NCBI GenBank assembly: GCA_020740775.1
Contig: JAHEWK010000007.1
Span: 1,860,001 to 1,924,000, forward strand
Source of the DNA: Ilyonectria destructans
Taxonomy: Eukaryota > Ascomycota > Sordariomycetes > Hypocreales > Nectriaceae
Reading direction: 5' to 3'
Length of the DNA stretch: 64,000 nucleotides
Positions 33,061 to 45,600 of this stretch are shown in pieces. A model generated the notes under the pieces. It searched no databases. It saw only the letters and a program-made list of their open reading frames with translations, and had not been told where the DNA came from. The stretch's first letter is position 1; each line of letters starts with the position of its first letter. Made by a program: the position numbers and the translations under genes.

Positions 33061-33612
33061 TTACCACGTCTGCCTTCAAAGGGTGACGATAAAACGGGTG
33101 AGGAGGCGGGCAAGCAGCCCGGCGTTGATGGACGGAGAAAGTATACCCGATTTCTATTCCGCAGCATTAATGCAATCTCAGCCAGGGTATCAACATTGAT
33201 CATGGAGATCAAATATTGTGCTCTATTCTAGTACGGATGCGGGAAAAGTGGAATGCGAATACCCTCGCTCAAAGAGGGATGGGATGATGCTAGATTATGT
33301 CATCGGTGCTGGGATCTGGCCGGTCTCCACTCTCGGGATTCGTCTCGGATGCCGAAATCCCTTCTGATTGGATGCGGCAAACTACGGAGTGCCGAATTTG
33401 TAAGATGGCAACCCTGAGAAGTGCCATGCTTTATAAATGCCATGGCGTGGTGTTACATGGGAAGTAGAAAAGGGCAATTAAATCTCCATATAAGAGTGTA
33501 GATAGTCGCACATATCAGACATCAACACCATTCCAACTTAGACAACACCATTCCAACCCAGACAACAGTATCACACAAGATTCTATCCACCCCTTCACCC
33601 ACAACACTCACA
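33061..33612. other. Intergenic; NmrA-like gene promoter
   Basis: A TATAAA is at 33432-33437. A 20-bp unit (CAACACCATTCCAAC...) is duplicated in tandem at 33523-33562 in the presumed 5-prime leader. No gene is seen. Confidence 0.5.
33523..33562 (+). repeat. 20-bp tandem duplication in the leader
   Basis: Two adjacent copies of CAACACCATTCCAACxxAGA differ at two bases. They lie 50-90 bp before the start codon at 33613. Confidence 0.8.
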
Positions 33613-34572
33613 ATGTCCCGCGCTCTTCTTATTACCGGCGCCACCGGGAAACAAGGCGGCAGCGTCATCAACGCCCTTCTCGCGCGCAACGCCGACTTCA
33701 AGATCCTGGCCGTCACCCGAGACGCCGCCTCGGCTTCGGCGCAGAAGCTGGCCGCGAAATCACCAAAAATTTCCATTGTCCAAGGAAACCTCGATGACAC
33801 GGATTCCGTCTTTCAGAATGCCAAAAAGGTGACGCCTTTGCCCATTTGGGGTGTTTTCAGCGTACAGGTAGGTAGTCTCTGTGATAAGCGACAAACCATT
33901 ACTAACAATGCCTAGGTGCCCGCCTTCAACAAAAAGGGTCCTATTATTGAGGAAGCTCAGGGAAAGTCTCTGGTTGACTCCGCCATCAAGTACGGGGTCA
34001 AACACTTCGTCTACTCTTCCGTTGATAGACACGGCGCCAAGTCCATTGACAACCCGACCAACGTCCCCCACTTCGCCAGCAAGCACAGAATTGAGCATCA
34101 TCTCATCGACAAGGCCAAAAGCACCGAAATGTCATGGACCATCCTACGACCTGTCGCGTTCATGGAAAACTTTGAGCCTGGATTCGCCGGCAAAGTCTTC
34201 GCCACGGCCTGGAGGGGCTTGTCGCGTCCTCTACAGGTCGTTTCAACCGATGACATTGGCGTGTTTGCTGCCTTGTCATTCCTTGATCCTGCACGGTTCA
34301 GTGGCCAGAGCATCTCGTTGGCAGGCGACGAGCTTTCATACAGTCAAATGGTGGATGTCTTCCAGAAGAAGACCGGGTCACCGCCGCCTACTACCTTTGG
34401 GTTCATGGCCCGACTGATCCTTTGGTTGGTTGAGGAGATGGGAACCATGTATGCATTCTTTGAGAAGGAGGGCTATAACGCCGACATGCCGGCTCTGAAG
34501 AAGATGCATCCCGAGTTAAAGGACCTAGGAGCTTGGCTAGAGCCCAGCCCTTCCACGAAGAAGCAGCAGTAG
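33613..34572 (+). CDS. NmrA-like NAD(P)-binding protein
   Basis: Exons 33613-33867 and 33916-34572, with a 48-bp phase-0 intron, give 303 residues. The N-terminus carries the dinucleotide-binding motif LLITGATGKQGGSV (GxxGxxG). An NmrA-type body follows (ARNADFKILAVTRD, HFVYSSVDRHG, SKHRIEHHLI, TILRPVAFMENF, STDDIGVFAALSFLD). Such proteins are atypical short-chain dehydrogenases. Some, like NmrA, sense NAD(P) redox state and regulate transcription, and others are reductases. The catalytic Tyr-x3-Lys is not obvious, so a regulatory role is as likely as a catalytic one. The gene is intact. Confidence 0.92.
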
Positions 34573-35939
34573 ATATTAGTTCGTTTGTGTTTTGCGGGTA
34601 TGATGGAATGTAATGTAGGGTTTTAGAGGTGCCGCAAGGCAAGGGTGCTGTGTCTACACAAGGGAATAATAATTAAGAGCATTACGCAATAGAATACTCT
34701 TGGCCGCATATTTTATTACTCAAGCACAAATCATCTCTTGATCTTCTTCGTACTTATAATATTTCCATGAACCAGAAGTTGGCGAGACAATCACCGAAGT
34801 CAACACAACCTCCTCGCCAGTGATCTGGATACCTAACTAATGACATTCATCGAAGTCTCGATCTTTTTTGAGCCTCTCCTAGCAATCCCGAACTAGTTTC
34901 TGCGCGGTGATGGGGCATATGATCACTACCTAAGATCCATGGCGTAGCGGAGGTTGTTCATGAAAGTGTCTACCATCGCTTAATCTCAGACAAGGGATAC
35001 TTGTTCGAGGCACCCGAAGTTGATGAGGACTTCCTCGGAAGAACTCATCCTGGTCTGGAGTCATGATCACCAAGCCTATCAAGACACGCAAGTACAGTCG
35101 TCAGTTGAAGGCTGCATTTGATCTCAGACGGAAACCGGAACCTGGATGGCCGACTCCTACGAAGAGGGTTCGTATGGTGGAGTGCAGTGGGTTTCTGGAG
35201 CTATCAGTACGTCTAACTCTGCCGATCACTGTTCTATCGCTAATTCGACATAACCATGTGCTCCAAGGAGGAATTCCCACTTTCTCGCTGCATTGGAAGT
35301 GGAACCTTCATTTAAGTGACACCAATTAGATCGTATTAGTGCGATAGTTGCTCGTGTTCGTGGGTTAGGTTTCCCAAATCGCCCAAGATCGACGGCACCT
35401 AGTCCAGCTTCAACGCACGCGCCATTGACGATCCCAACGTCATCGTCTTTCTAGGCTGTGTGCCATCTTAGAGTTCACTCTCGCTTCCGTCGATAATCAT
35501 ATTAGATAGCGATAAACTTGTTGAATTCTGCATCAAGATGTGCTCATTCATCTGGGCTTTAACGGGAGGTCAAATGCTCAGACAAGGGCATTCAAATTAA
35601 TTGCGTAGCTCAGTGTACTACTAAGCGTTGCCAAACGTAATCCATACGACGGACTCCTATACAGCTAACCGTCATAGACAGCAACCACCTACATTGCTAT
35701 GCCCGCCGTCCTGACTCATCATACCAGCCCTAAATACCACCAAACTCCATTTACCCTATACCTCACGTCTTAGACCGGTTGTCACATTGTACTTGTATTT
35801 TGTAAGTATATTAAGTATCCAATACCTCACAATTACCTTGAAAACACAGTTACATATAGTTATTAAATTTTTACATTTATATTTAGAGCCTCTTTATTTG
35901 ACTGGGGCGTCGTAACAGATGCCACGGACATCTCCCCTG
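34573..35939. other. Long intergenic region with coding-like fragments
   Basis: Between about 34980 and 35340 two plus-strand frames contain protein-like runs (for example SDKGYLFEAPEVDEDFLGR and, in another frame, DSYEEGSYGGVQWVSGAI). Stops and frame changes separate them, and no domain is recognised. They may be remains of a decayed gene. The rest shows nothing. Confidence 0.3.
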
Positions 35940-36684
35940 TTAAGTCTGCCGTGGATACGCGAGAATCCACGCGTTGCATACAAAGCCCCGTGATGCCGGC
36001 TGAGGCGTCGCAACGGAAGCCGGTTCCTCTTTCTCATTGAAGGCCGTTAGATACAACACTGGTCCAAGAGAGCACGTATTCAGTGCTCGCTTCCAGTCCG
36101 TGGGTTCGAAGCGCGTTCGTAAGATGGTGGGTTGTGGCCGTTCGTAGTCCGGGTCGGTCCACACACATCCCGTAAACCATATGATCCATCACTCCCTGCA
36201 TGTAGCGTCCCTTGGGATTGAGGTATCTGTCTCTCAACAGGATCTCCCCATACAAATCCCAACGCCTAGTCCCCCAGTGCAACGTGGAGATGCAAAATCT
36301 CGCTGGGGACCATTATCGACCATCTGGGACGAAGGTGGCGGAAATCGGTCTTCCAGGACAAGTATGAACTCAACCTGTCGCATAAATCCACTGGAAATCC
36401 AAGTGCCATAGGTCCGATCGTTCCGACGGGTGCGATGTTGGCCTGAATGGTGCGCATTGAATGAGCCACCTGTTCCAACACGCTCTACCAATCCACGTGC
36501 CTTGCTTCTGGATTGCAACATCGTCGGCCCGTGAAATTGACCTGCCACCTTCGGTTGGCCCGTGGGTGAATTCAACATCGGTGGATTTCGGATGGACTTG
36601 GGGGTTGTCCGCCTCGTCAATTCGGTGCACTGAAGTGATAATACCGAGGGAACGAGGTTTCCAGGAGAGTGTTGCTTTTGGCAT
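35940..36684 (-). pseudogene. Hypothetical coding relic
   Basis: Three overlapping minus-strand frames (36684-36370, 36620-36234, 36282-35940) have protein-like composition. One example is GVMDHMVYGMCVDRPGLRTA, and another is ILVLEDRFPPPSSQMVDNG. They shift frame without plausible introns between them. I read this as a decayed gene, or as several shadows of an unknown gene. No family is recognised. Confidence 0.25.
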
Positions 36685-36770
36685 GATTAAGCTTCCTTCC
36701 AGTCTGTTAGGATTTTCATCCGAGCTAGGAAGAGGAGCTGGGAGTAAACATACATTATGTCTCCTTCATA

Positions 36771-37736
36771 TCAATAACGTGATTGGGATGCGCTAAGACG
36801 ATGACTGCCCGTCCGTGACGATGCAGGAGTGATGGTTTCTGGAACGTGACGTAGATGAAATCCCTGATCATTGCTCCCAGAAGGAAGGCTCCACTCAAAG
36901 GAGTGATATTCGGGAATACCAAGGTAAGCCGGTCGAGGAACGATGCCCCCAGGGTCGCTCATGATGTGCGGGGCGTTGTATTCACTACGCTGCACGAGTA
37001 GCAGCAGCTTATTCAGCACGCTGAATTCCATTTTGAGCTTGATGCTGTAAACCACCGGCTTGTATGTCGTTTGGATCTCGAATTGTCCCGTGTACTGGGT
37101 GATGAGAAGGCTGATGTCGAGGACGATGACGAGGATGTTGACGATGATGAGGTGTCTGATGACCTTGCGCTCGATGGCTCTTTTCATGGCGAAGATGGGT
37201 TTGAGGCCGCGGGCCGTTTCCCAGATATAAAGACCTGAGATGATGGATTCTTGCACAAAGAAGCCGGCGAGTTGTACGCGCTCGTAGATGTTGAAGGCGG
37301 GAAGAAAGCGACTGGAAAGTCGCGTGTTGCTACCGAGGAACAATACCGTAACCGGGATGTGAAGGATGCAAAAGTTTGTGATGATCATGATCAGGACCCA
37401 GCGGGCTTTTGACTTGTCCGAGACGATGAGATGGAGGCGCGAGTAGAGGACGAGGGACTGGCCGGTCACCATTCCATACCATCCGATGCACGTCAGGACA
37501 GTCAGCGGAAAGTTCGGTCCCAGACTATAGTAGCGCAGCAATACCACTATCGAGTGAAGCACGATCCCCAGCGTGGCCGTCAGCATGCTCCAGAAGTACA
37601 GGCCGTCGTAGCGCTTGAAGCGATTCAGCAGCGAGATGAGGATCTCGATGCAGTTGAAGCAGGCGACGGCGAAGAAGCCGGCAATGGTCATGTTTATCGG
37701 CAAGGACGCATCTATGGGACCGGTTTCCCCGGCCAT
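36771..37736 (-). CDS. Seven-helix fungal membrane protein (DUF7703-like)
   Basis: A single minus-strand exon of 321 residues from the ATG at 37736. The frame is open 121 codons further upstream, but that extension is hydrophilic and unlike the family. The start used places MAGETGPIDASLPINMT before the first helix. Helices include IAGFFAVACFNCIEILISLL, FWSMLTATLGIVLHSIVVLL, LTVLTCIGWYGMVTGQSLVL, WVLIMIITNFCILHIPVTVL, and LIIVNILVIVLDISLLITQY. The last is followed by the TTYKPVVYSIKLKMEFSVLN segment. The order matches uncharacterised fungal integral membrane proteins (DUF7703 type). A sensor or scaffold role is only a guess. The C-terminal tail is polar. Confidence 0.75.
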   Translation of the reverse strand: MAGETGPIDASLPINMTIAGFFAVACFNCIEILISLLNRFKRYDGLYFWSMLTATLGIVLHSIVVLLRYYSLGPNFPLTVLTCIGWYGMVTGQSLVLYSRLHLIVSDKSKARWVLIMIITNFCILHIPVTVLFLGSNTRLSSRFLPAFNIYERVQLAGFFVQESIISGLYIWETARGLKPIFAMKRAIERKVIRHLIIVNILVIVLDISLLITQYTGQFEIQTTYKPVVYSIKLKMEFSVLNKLLLLVQRSEYNAPHIMSDPGGIVPRPAYLGIPEYHSFEWSLPSGSNDQGFHLRHVPETITPASSRTGSHRLSASQSRY

Positions 37737-39657
37737 ATCTTCCTTCGCTGCCGTCGGACCGGGACGTGCAGGCCGATCATGGCAAGATGGGAAAAATTGG
37801 GGATAATGAAGGAGAAAATGGGGAATGCGAAAAGGAGCGGGTTTGGTGGAGACGAAATGCAGGCCCAGGTGATGAAGTAGTGGGTGTCCTAGCATTAATA
37901 CAAGAAAAAGAAACGAAAACCCCCTGTGATTGATTTGCTCGTAGCGCGCTGCAGCGTCGAAGGCTAATAAAGGCCGTCCAAGCCATGCTTGCGACGACAC
38001 GGTTGGGCTTGCCGAACCGCAGGGATGAATGCTCGGTTCAATTTCTTGCTCCAAGGATGATTCGTTGCGGAAGATGGCGACGAGCCAGCTCGATGACACC
38101 CTGCCAGTCGGATTTTCTCAATGACACTGAAGGCGTCAGGGGTCAGCCATGGCGACCCCTATTGAGCGACCGCTCCGCTGTCAGGATGTCACAGTATCAC
38201 TCATTTCCAATTACTGTTGCACAAGGACGCGGCCCCGGAAAGCCAACCCGGTGGGACGGGACTCCGGATGCCTCTCTATTTGTCTCCTCGCGTCCGTGCT
38301 GGCAGTGTGGCAAGGGGCATGCCTCCATCGCCAATGAGATGAGCAGGTCTCCCTCCATGGCGCCGGCGAACAGACGCGCTAGGAACTTAGCGTTGAGTCC
38401 GTCCTGACTCGGGTGCAACCGACTTCCGAAGTGTCAACTCGGGGGATTCATCAGGTCGCACCGACATTCGCACAGAAAGTTCGTGTGGCGTACGTGAGTT
38501 GCACCGGCGCGTCGGGTTGACCGGTTCGGGGCCACCTTAAAATGTGACACGATTCCGTAGGGGTCTGAAGATGGGACTCAACTGAGTCAACGACAGGAGT
38601 CTCGACCTAGATTTCGGCTAAGACGCCAGTCCCGCACCTCTATCTAGCAAAGATGGCAGTCGGGTCCAACGCCTCCTGCAGAGATTGGCCGGTCTCCCCG
38701 GGGCACAGCGACAGGGGACGCATTTCCAGGAACGGCGAGGAAGGCCTGTAGCTTCACTTCGGACAAGTGTATCAGGTCATCCTTCCCAGCTCCCATTAGC
38801 ACACCTTGAGCGATAATCGCATTCTGAATTTGAAGTCAATGCTAGCGTTGCTGCTGCAAAACTATAAACTCTACCAGGACCCGGTGGATTGGGAGCTATC
38901 TGACGATCATGCCAGTCCGGGGCCCCGTGTCCTGGAGCTGGGCCGAGAAGAAGCGCAGGCTCGTGGGGTCGCGCCGAATGGGTCGCGCCGGATGGGCCGC
39001 CGGGTGAGTGGGCTCAGCTCCCTCGCGTTATATTAGCGTCCTTTATTCCCACATCTTTGATTTCATTAGTTGCTATGATGCAATAGATAGATAGTCTCAG
39101 GGGTGGCTGGCGTCTCGAGTCTGACCTAGCCCTGTATCGACAAAAACCAGAGATCCCTGGCACAGCAGAATATACTATAGGGTAGAGTGTGTCGAGTATG
39201 GCTGTGGGTGTCTGTTAATCCATGGCACATTCTACTTGGTGTTGTTATGCATTTATACTAGGATTAAATTGCCACTGCGAACCGAATACGAAATTTCAGA
39301 CCCACACAAACACAACTAAGCACACTCGTTAACACTGACTCTCTCCGCGCATGTGATAGAATTGGTGTGTGTAGATACCGCGTCTACTTTGATAGATAGA
39401 TGCAGAACCCGGACGAACAGTGCTGTGCGCCCGGACTCTTGCTTTATGTTAACTTTTGGGTTGGCAGCAGATTCGATTGCTAGATTGGAAGCGGAACACG
39501 TGGGAGTCATTTATTCAGTCAGGGGTGGTATAATTGAGATCGGCAAAGCTTTTGTATGACGCCGTTACCGCCGGGCGTCAGGCACCCTTGACTAGTAGCT
39601 AATAGACTCAATACATTCATCACGAGACACGATTTCCAACACCTCGCTGGAGCTTGT
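37737..39657. other. Long intergenic region, no gene seen
   Basis: Nearly 2 kb without a supported gene. Frames on both strands (37985-38407, 38197-38418, 38806-39036) lack domains and splice signals. The 37.7-38.1 kb part is the promoter of the membrane-protein gene. Confidence 0.45.
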
Positions 39658-40287
39658 TTACAATCGCAACAGCAACGCTATCCCGACACCCAGACCAGCC
39701 ACTAAAGAAACAGCCACTTTCCCAGTGCCGCTGCTAGCCGACTCGGTGGAGGATGATGCACCAGCCGTGGCAGTGGATCCAGAAGTCCCGGTCGTGGCTG
39801 GCTTCGTTGCCTCGACCTGAATGTCTGAGACTATCGCCGTAGCTGAGGCCACGTACGAAGTGGACGAGAAGGAGCATTGCGACATCATCTTATCGACATC
39901 TGTCACGCGTGGGTCAGCCATCTACGTCTAGCCATTATCAGACGTGCACTCTCGGGAGTTTGTACCTTCCGTCGTTTGGCTGTTCTGAGCCATGCAGCTC
40001 GCGCAGAGTGCCATGACGGCCGCGACATCGAAGCTCTTGTTCGTGCAGATACAGTTCGCCTCGATAGCCTCCTCGGAATCTTCGCTTTCGCGGAGGCGCA
40101 ATTTCCTTTGTTTATCGTTATCTGTGTCCGCTTCGTTGGGGTCGATGTCGCATGTAGTGGTGAGATCAACAATGGGCTGGCAGATGGTCGTGCATGCTGA
40201 GGGTACGTCGTCTGCACGGAGCTCTTCTGCCAGGGTAGCAGGAATGACTGCAACTATGGCAGCAAGTAGAATAGTGGTGGAATGCAT
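39658..40287 (-). CDS. CAP22-like GPI-anchored cysteine-rich surface protein
   Basis: Minus-strand exons 40287-39966 and 39899-39658, with a 66-bp phase-1 intron (CTGAC branch), give 187 residues. A signal peptide (MHSTTILLAAIVAVIPATLA) is followed by an eight-cysteine ectodomain with SACTTICQPIVDLTTTCD, EANCICTNKSFDV, ALCASC and SQC. A Ser/Thr/Ala-rich stalk and a C-terminal hydrophobic tail (VAVSLVAGLGVGIALLLRL) with a small-residue site before it indicate a GPI anchor. The cysteine pattern resembles the Colletotrichum appressorial protein CAP22 and its relatives, so it is probably a cell-wall or surface coat protein. The intron length is a multiple of three with stops inside, so splicing is required to read through. 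Confidence 0.8.
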
Positions 40288-42674
40288 TGGAGAGGATTGT
40301 GCTAAAATAGTAGCAAGCCTTGGGTTATTGATTGATGTGAGTCGGCTGGTATTACGGGTCCAATTCTATAGACAAATAGGTCCCTTTATATTGGACCCTG
40401 CATCTCTAAGTTGAAATATTTTGACCCCGAGGCCTTGTTCCCTTCCAAAATCTGGGGTAGCTAGTAGTGACCACCCTGAATCATAGCGGCAGGTAGGGTG
40501 TTTTCATCTTGGAGTTATTCCGGGCATGAAACAGATCTAATTTCTAAAAATACGAACGGCCTTCCGTATACCAGATACCAGCAGCTATCACTTATCGGTG
40601 AGCCTTGAGACAGCCGCCACGCCATTCCGTCCCTAGTCCTGTAGAGTTTGAGGTAATGTATCATGGGTCTCCAAGTTGCAACGAGTCTGAGCGCTCGAGC
40701 TTTTTTTAACCTTACTGGTACTAGCTTTCGCTTCGTTAACTGATCACCCCACGGCCTAGTCACAAAGGGTAAATAGGGGTCCTGCCTCAAATCGTCATTG
40801 TCTCAATGGCGTTTGATACACGTCAAGCCCTTACAAGCCGGTAAGCCATGGGCTGATTCCCACCACGCGCTACCAAGAAACACAACAGGGCTAGCGCTGG
40901 TACCCTTGCCTTTTCGGCTTGAGAGGAGGCTCGGTTGACTGTCATTGTGAGCTACGAGGAGTGGCCGCTTTCCGATGCGCTGTTATCATGACCGGATTAC
41001 GAGCGCCGACAAAAGAAAGAGGATCCGGAAGATTCAACAAGAAGCATTCCCATCCGGAGATCGTTGATGCAAAGCTCGGCATTATCATATAATATGTACT
41101 ACCTTCAGTTCTTCCTCGTTAGCGAGTTGCCACCTCCAGTTGCAAGCTCTATCTTGTTTGGGGGCGCCACCAACACGAAACCCTTTATATGGCTTCATCC
41201 TCGAGGTGTATCTACACATGCTAAATCGATTACTACACCAAGTGATGTGTTTTGGAGACTCTATTTTTAGTGCGCGCTCAATACATTCCGTTTCAGGATT
41301 CATCAATCGTTCCTTGTTAAATGATGTGATGCAAGAAGTGGAGTCACGTTCGATTACTTCCTAATTTTTTAAGTGGCGGCAGGATAAGCCTACTGTGCAC
41401 AAAATAATCATCAGCTCGGCACATTTCGTTCTCCTGCGTAGAGTGCACCAGGCTGACCGTCTTTTCGAAAATGACAGCAGCTAGATGGATTCCTAATTAC
41501 AGAGTATATAACTTAGGTAATGACTTCTATTTACGCCGGTGGGACTACCTGCTATCTCTACAAGGTTGCTGACGGAACATGCCCTGTGGGCAGTCCTTGC
41601 GCTGCCTCCCTTAGATATGTACCGGGCTCTGCTGCAGCTCTTGCAACATATATGAACAGTGGTCGTGTTACTTTCAGTACATATACTTCATAGGACAGTA
41701 TAATATGGTAGACTGGGAAGCCTTTAAATTCTGTAGCTAAGCCCGATGATAGTTGGCACTAGGTATATAATAACCACAATCTTTACTATGAGCAAGAAAA
41801 TTATAAATCGTGAAGCCTAAGTTCTTTTGGTAATTCTAGGCTCTTAAGCTTAATGCTTGTACAGGTAGTCATCATATTGCCTTTTTCTTTTATTTTGCCC
41901 ATAAATGTTGGTGTCGTAGTTGACAATTCCCATTCAAATGCAGATTGCACGGAGGAAGACTTCACTGACATCACATTGAGGAGAGAGAGGCAACGAGGAC
42001 AAGGACGACACCGATGATCTTTGGGACTTGTAGACTGGCTACGGAATGCACCTGGCCGGGATAATATATAACGAGAGCTACAGCAGCGACGCTTCGCACA
42101 TCGCTCGTTTGTATTATTTCGTAACGCTACCAATAGGTTTAGCAGGGTCCTGGCGCGCCCGTACATGGAAGAAATTGCAGATAGATTGAACAACTTTCCA
42201 CGCCGACCCTCAACACTTGTACGATGAAGGTCTCTCGCCCACATAATCTCTTGAAATCCCTGGTTAGTTGCCTCAGAATTCACCATTTACCGTAACGGAT
42301 CCATCACCCGTCATACCCGTACATATGCAGAATGCAATTAGCCACCTCGACATTTCATGCAGCGCCTGGATTCCCAGACCCATTGAGATTCTACAGTACT
42401 TCAGCTGACTGCAGTACGGACCTGCGCAGGTATTGCTGCCTAATGTGCGTAGCCTATCATAAGATGTCTATGGGTCTTTCACACTTTACAGTAGTTACAC
42501 AGAACTCGACCCGGACGAAGTCGTTGTGGCTGTGCAAGCTTGGCATTCAGCGAGACCGGTCATGACGTGGTGTCAGCATTGAGGCTTACGCAAGCTGATT
42601 GCCTCAGACTCGACTCCCAGGTTTCATTACTTCTTCACTCATTCCTTGCGAGTTTCCGGTATCGACAAGCCGTC
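40288..42674. other. Long intergenic region, no firm gene
   Basis: A 57-codon plus-strand frame at 41520-41693 (DGTCPVGSPCAASLRYVPGS) looks protein-like but lacks context. A minus-strand frame at 41801-42286 is basic and repeat-poor and has no domain. Neither is called. Confidence 0.35.
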
Positions 42675-45600
42675 ATGGATAATCGCCTACCTGGATCAGC
42701 CGGGCAAGGCGTCGTCCCCAACACACCCACAGCTTTGACACCTATGCAACCCGAGCTTCAACAACATAGACGACCGATTGATGGAAAACTCGTCCCCGTC
42801 GTGACCCAAGGCTTTGAAGATCCACATCTTCGACAAAAAACCGAGAGATGGCTTCGCTATGGCAAGCCGCTGTCAACACTGCCCTCTTTCATTTACGTCG
42901 TCTACTGGGTTTGGTCTCCTACACTGAAAGAGGGTGGAAGAGATCGAGTGTTCACTGCCACGTCCATTTCTGCGACCTTGCTGAGGTTACTCATTTCCTG
43001 GCCTCTTATGGCTGTTCTGGTATGATGGAATTGGCTATGGTTAAGACTTCGCTAATTTGAGGTCCAAGATGTGCAACGCGGAAGTTTTTTTCAACACTAC
43101 ACCTATCCCAAAAGGCGAAACCGAGTTCGACCGACGATATGAGCCTGTTCGATGTGATAAAGACTTAATTTCAACGACAAACGGTTCCAACGAAACGGGG
43201 AGCTCTACCCCGAGGACCCAGACGCCGGGTGTTCAGTTTAACATGATCCCGCTTAGTGTACAATCACCGATTGCGTCCCCCAGCCCCGTCACACCGGCGC
43301 CTCGAACCGAAGAGAACATGATCGGAGCTATAAACTCCTGTAAGCCGACGTTTTCTCCATCCAGATACCTCTGCTTCGTCAAAGACTTCGATCAATACCT
43401 CCACGAAACGATGAAAGCGTCCGAGTACATCGATCGTCATGGAGATAATGTTGACCTTGAATTCGTCTTTGTCTCATACACGCGCATGCATTTCATAGTT
43501 GCATCAGACGAAGAAATCGACAGCTACGATTACCCTAGCGAGGAAATGAGAGAGGCGACTAGGCAGGTAGCCCACCAGGATCGCCAGACTCTCATTTGTT
43601 GGGGCATCGATGCCGCCAGACAGGCAAAAAAGAAAGCCTTCTGGCTTGATTTTGAATGCATCAGGGACTCCACCGGTGTGGTAGGATCCTCAAATGACAA
43701 CGACGGCGTGTATACGATCTGCGACATTGTCCGAGCTGCTCATTCTATGATTATTGCTATCGGGCCACTTGAGTCAGAGAAGACGAGCGCGATTTTAAAA
43801 GGAGAGCAAGCACCTGAATACCGTCCTGAAAACGTAACGCCATGGTTACGACAATGGGGCTCTCGTCTGTGGACGCTTCCCGAGCTACTTCTCTGTCCTC
43901 GAGAGTATAGAGTCAAGCTCTATGTGCTTGGCGACTCCTCTGAGCCCATCGCGATGGCTAAGCGGAATTTCGCGGAACGAGCCTGGGATGATGCGGAAGC
44001 TGTTACAGAGCTTGTCAATCATTTTGAGGGCTGCGCAATCCTCCAAGACTTGCAGCTTATGGAAGCAGCTCTTGCGTGCTTCTCGACACGCAACACCGAT
44101 AAGTTCAGTCAAGGCGATATAGCCTATGCGATGATGGGTCTTGTTTCTCATCGGCGCAGGCCGCGAGTTGACAAGGCGGACTCAGGATTTGAAGCTTTTG
44201 CCAAACTCGCCCTCTCCAATGGAACCGGCTTGTTTCTCGTACAGCTGATATCTCTTCTCCCAACAGCCCCGAATTCTCCATGGTATGATACTAGAGACCA
44301 CTGGGGAGCCAAGATCAGCGAGATTTATCCGATCGGTCGAGTAGCCGCTATCGAAAAGCCCGATACTATCGTCATCGACGGAGCTCACGGAGCCAGTATT
44401 CAGTGGGATGCACTCAACAGTGCTTTGTTTTCATTTGTGAAAACTGGACCTCATTCTTTCATGGCCTGGTTGACAATGTGGTATCTTACGTCTGTGACTA
44501 ACTTGGCCTCAATCTTCGCCATATCTCTTTTCGAGGGGCCATCGAGTATGGACTGGCAAAGTATCGTGAATTTTATCTCGGTCATGCTCACCTTGGTCTT
44601 AACCTTTAGTTTACCAGTTCCATTGTACTTTTTCCGCTTCCGCAAACCGTCTCAGAACCCCTTTACGGCACGTTTGATTGGTGTCGAGGGTCATGTCGAT
44701 CCCGCAAAGATTGAGAAGCATTTTGTCGGGTTCAATCATGGCGACTTTACACTCGTGTCAGCTAATGACAGCCCTATCATGAAAGATGAATACCCTTTTT
44801 CTCTGGTTGATACATCTATGATGACTGTCACTTGGTTCAATGCAAAGTCGCCACCAGTTGCCATGCTCATCGTTGGGGGAGAGGGTAGCATGCAGCGAGC
44901 CCTTCTTTGTTCATACGACTGGAGGAAGAGAACGTATTCTCGAGAGGCCATGCTTCGAATTGGGCGTGAGATCATCAAGCACATGCATCCCGTCGACGGA
45001 GTGCGATTTTCTCTCAACACTTCACTCAAGGATGGCAAAGATATAAACATCCCCGTCAGTCCAGCTTCGATCGCAAGCTCTGTCGATGTTGAGACAGGAG
45101 GATTGGCATGTATAGACAAGACAACATTCGCTCAAGCTTGTGAAGGACGGCCACGGGTTCAGAGCGTTTTATTTCTCTGTCTCGCTTTGGTAAGTCTTAG
45201 ATTGATTGCTATTAGCGGTTCCTGCTAATATGACCAAAAGCTCGCTGCAAGAGTAGACATATTGAGCTTTCACTCAGGCAAGGAAAGTTGGAAGCAATAC
45301 GAACGGGATTGGAAGTACGACGGATTACATTGGGTATACGACTTTTCTTTCTTGATCGTGCAGTTTCCAGCGTATTACATGTTGCGTTATATTCCAGTTC
45401 AACGCATATTCCCCATCGTCGCCACCCTCAAAGGTAATTACCCCAAAGCGACTGTCCTTCAACACAATTGCTGAAGTACTCTGCCAGGATTCGAGCTCGC
45501 ATTTACGCACATCCACTCTTTCAGCGACTCATCTCAGTTGGCCACTCCCCTGTTTTGCCTCCGCGGCATTTTGGACAGTATGATCATTGCCATCGTGGTC

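Noticed and set aside
37737..38099. Upstream extension of the seven-helix protein to the ATG at 38099
   Set aside because: The added 121 residues are hydrophilic or irregular and unlike the family. The ATG at 37736 gives a normal N-terminus.
41801..42286. 161-codon minus-strand frame
   Set aside because: Basic, low-complexity sequence without family resemblance. One such frame is expected by chance in a window this long.
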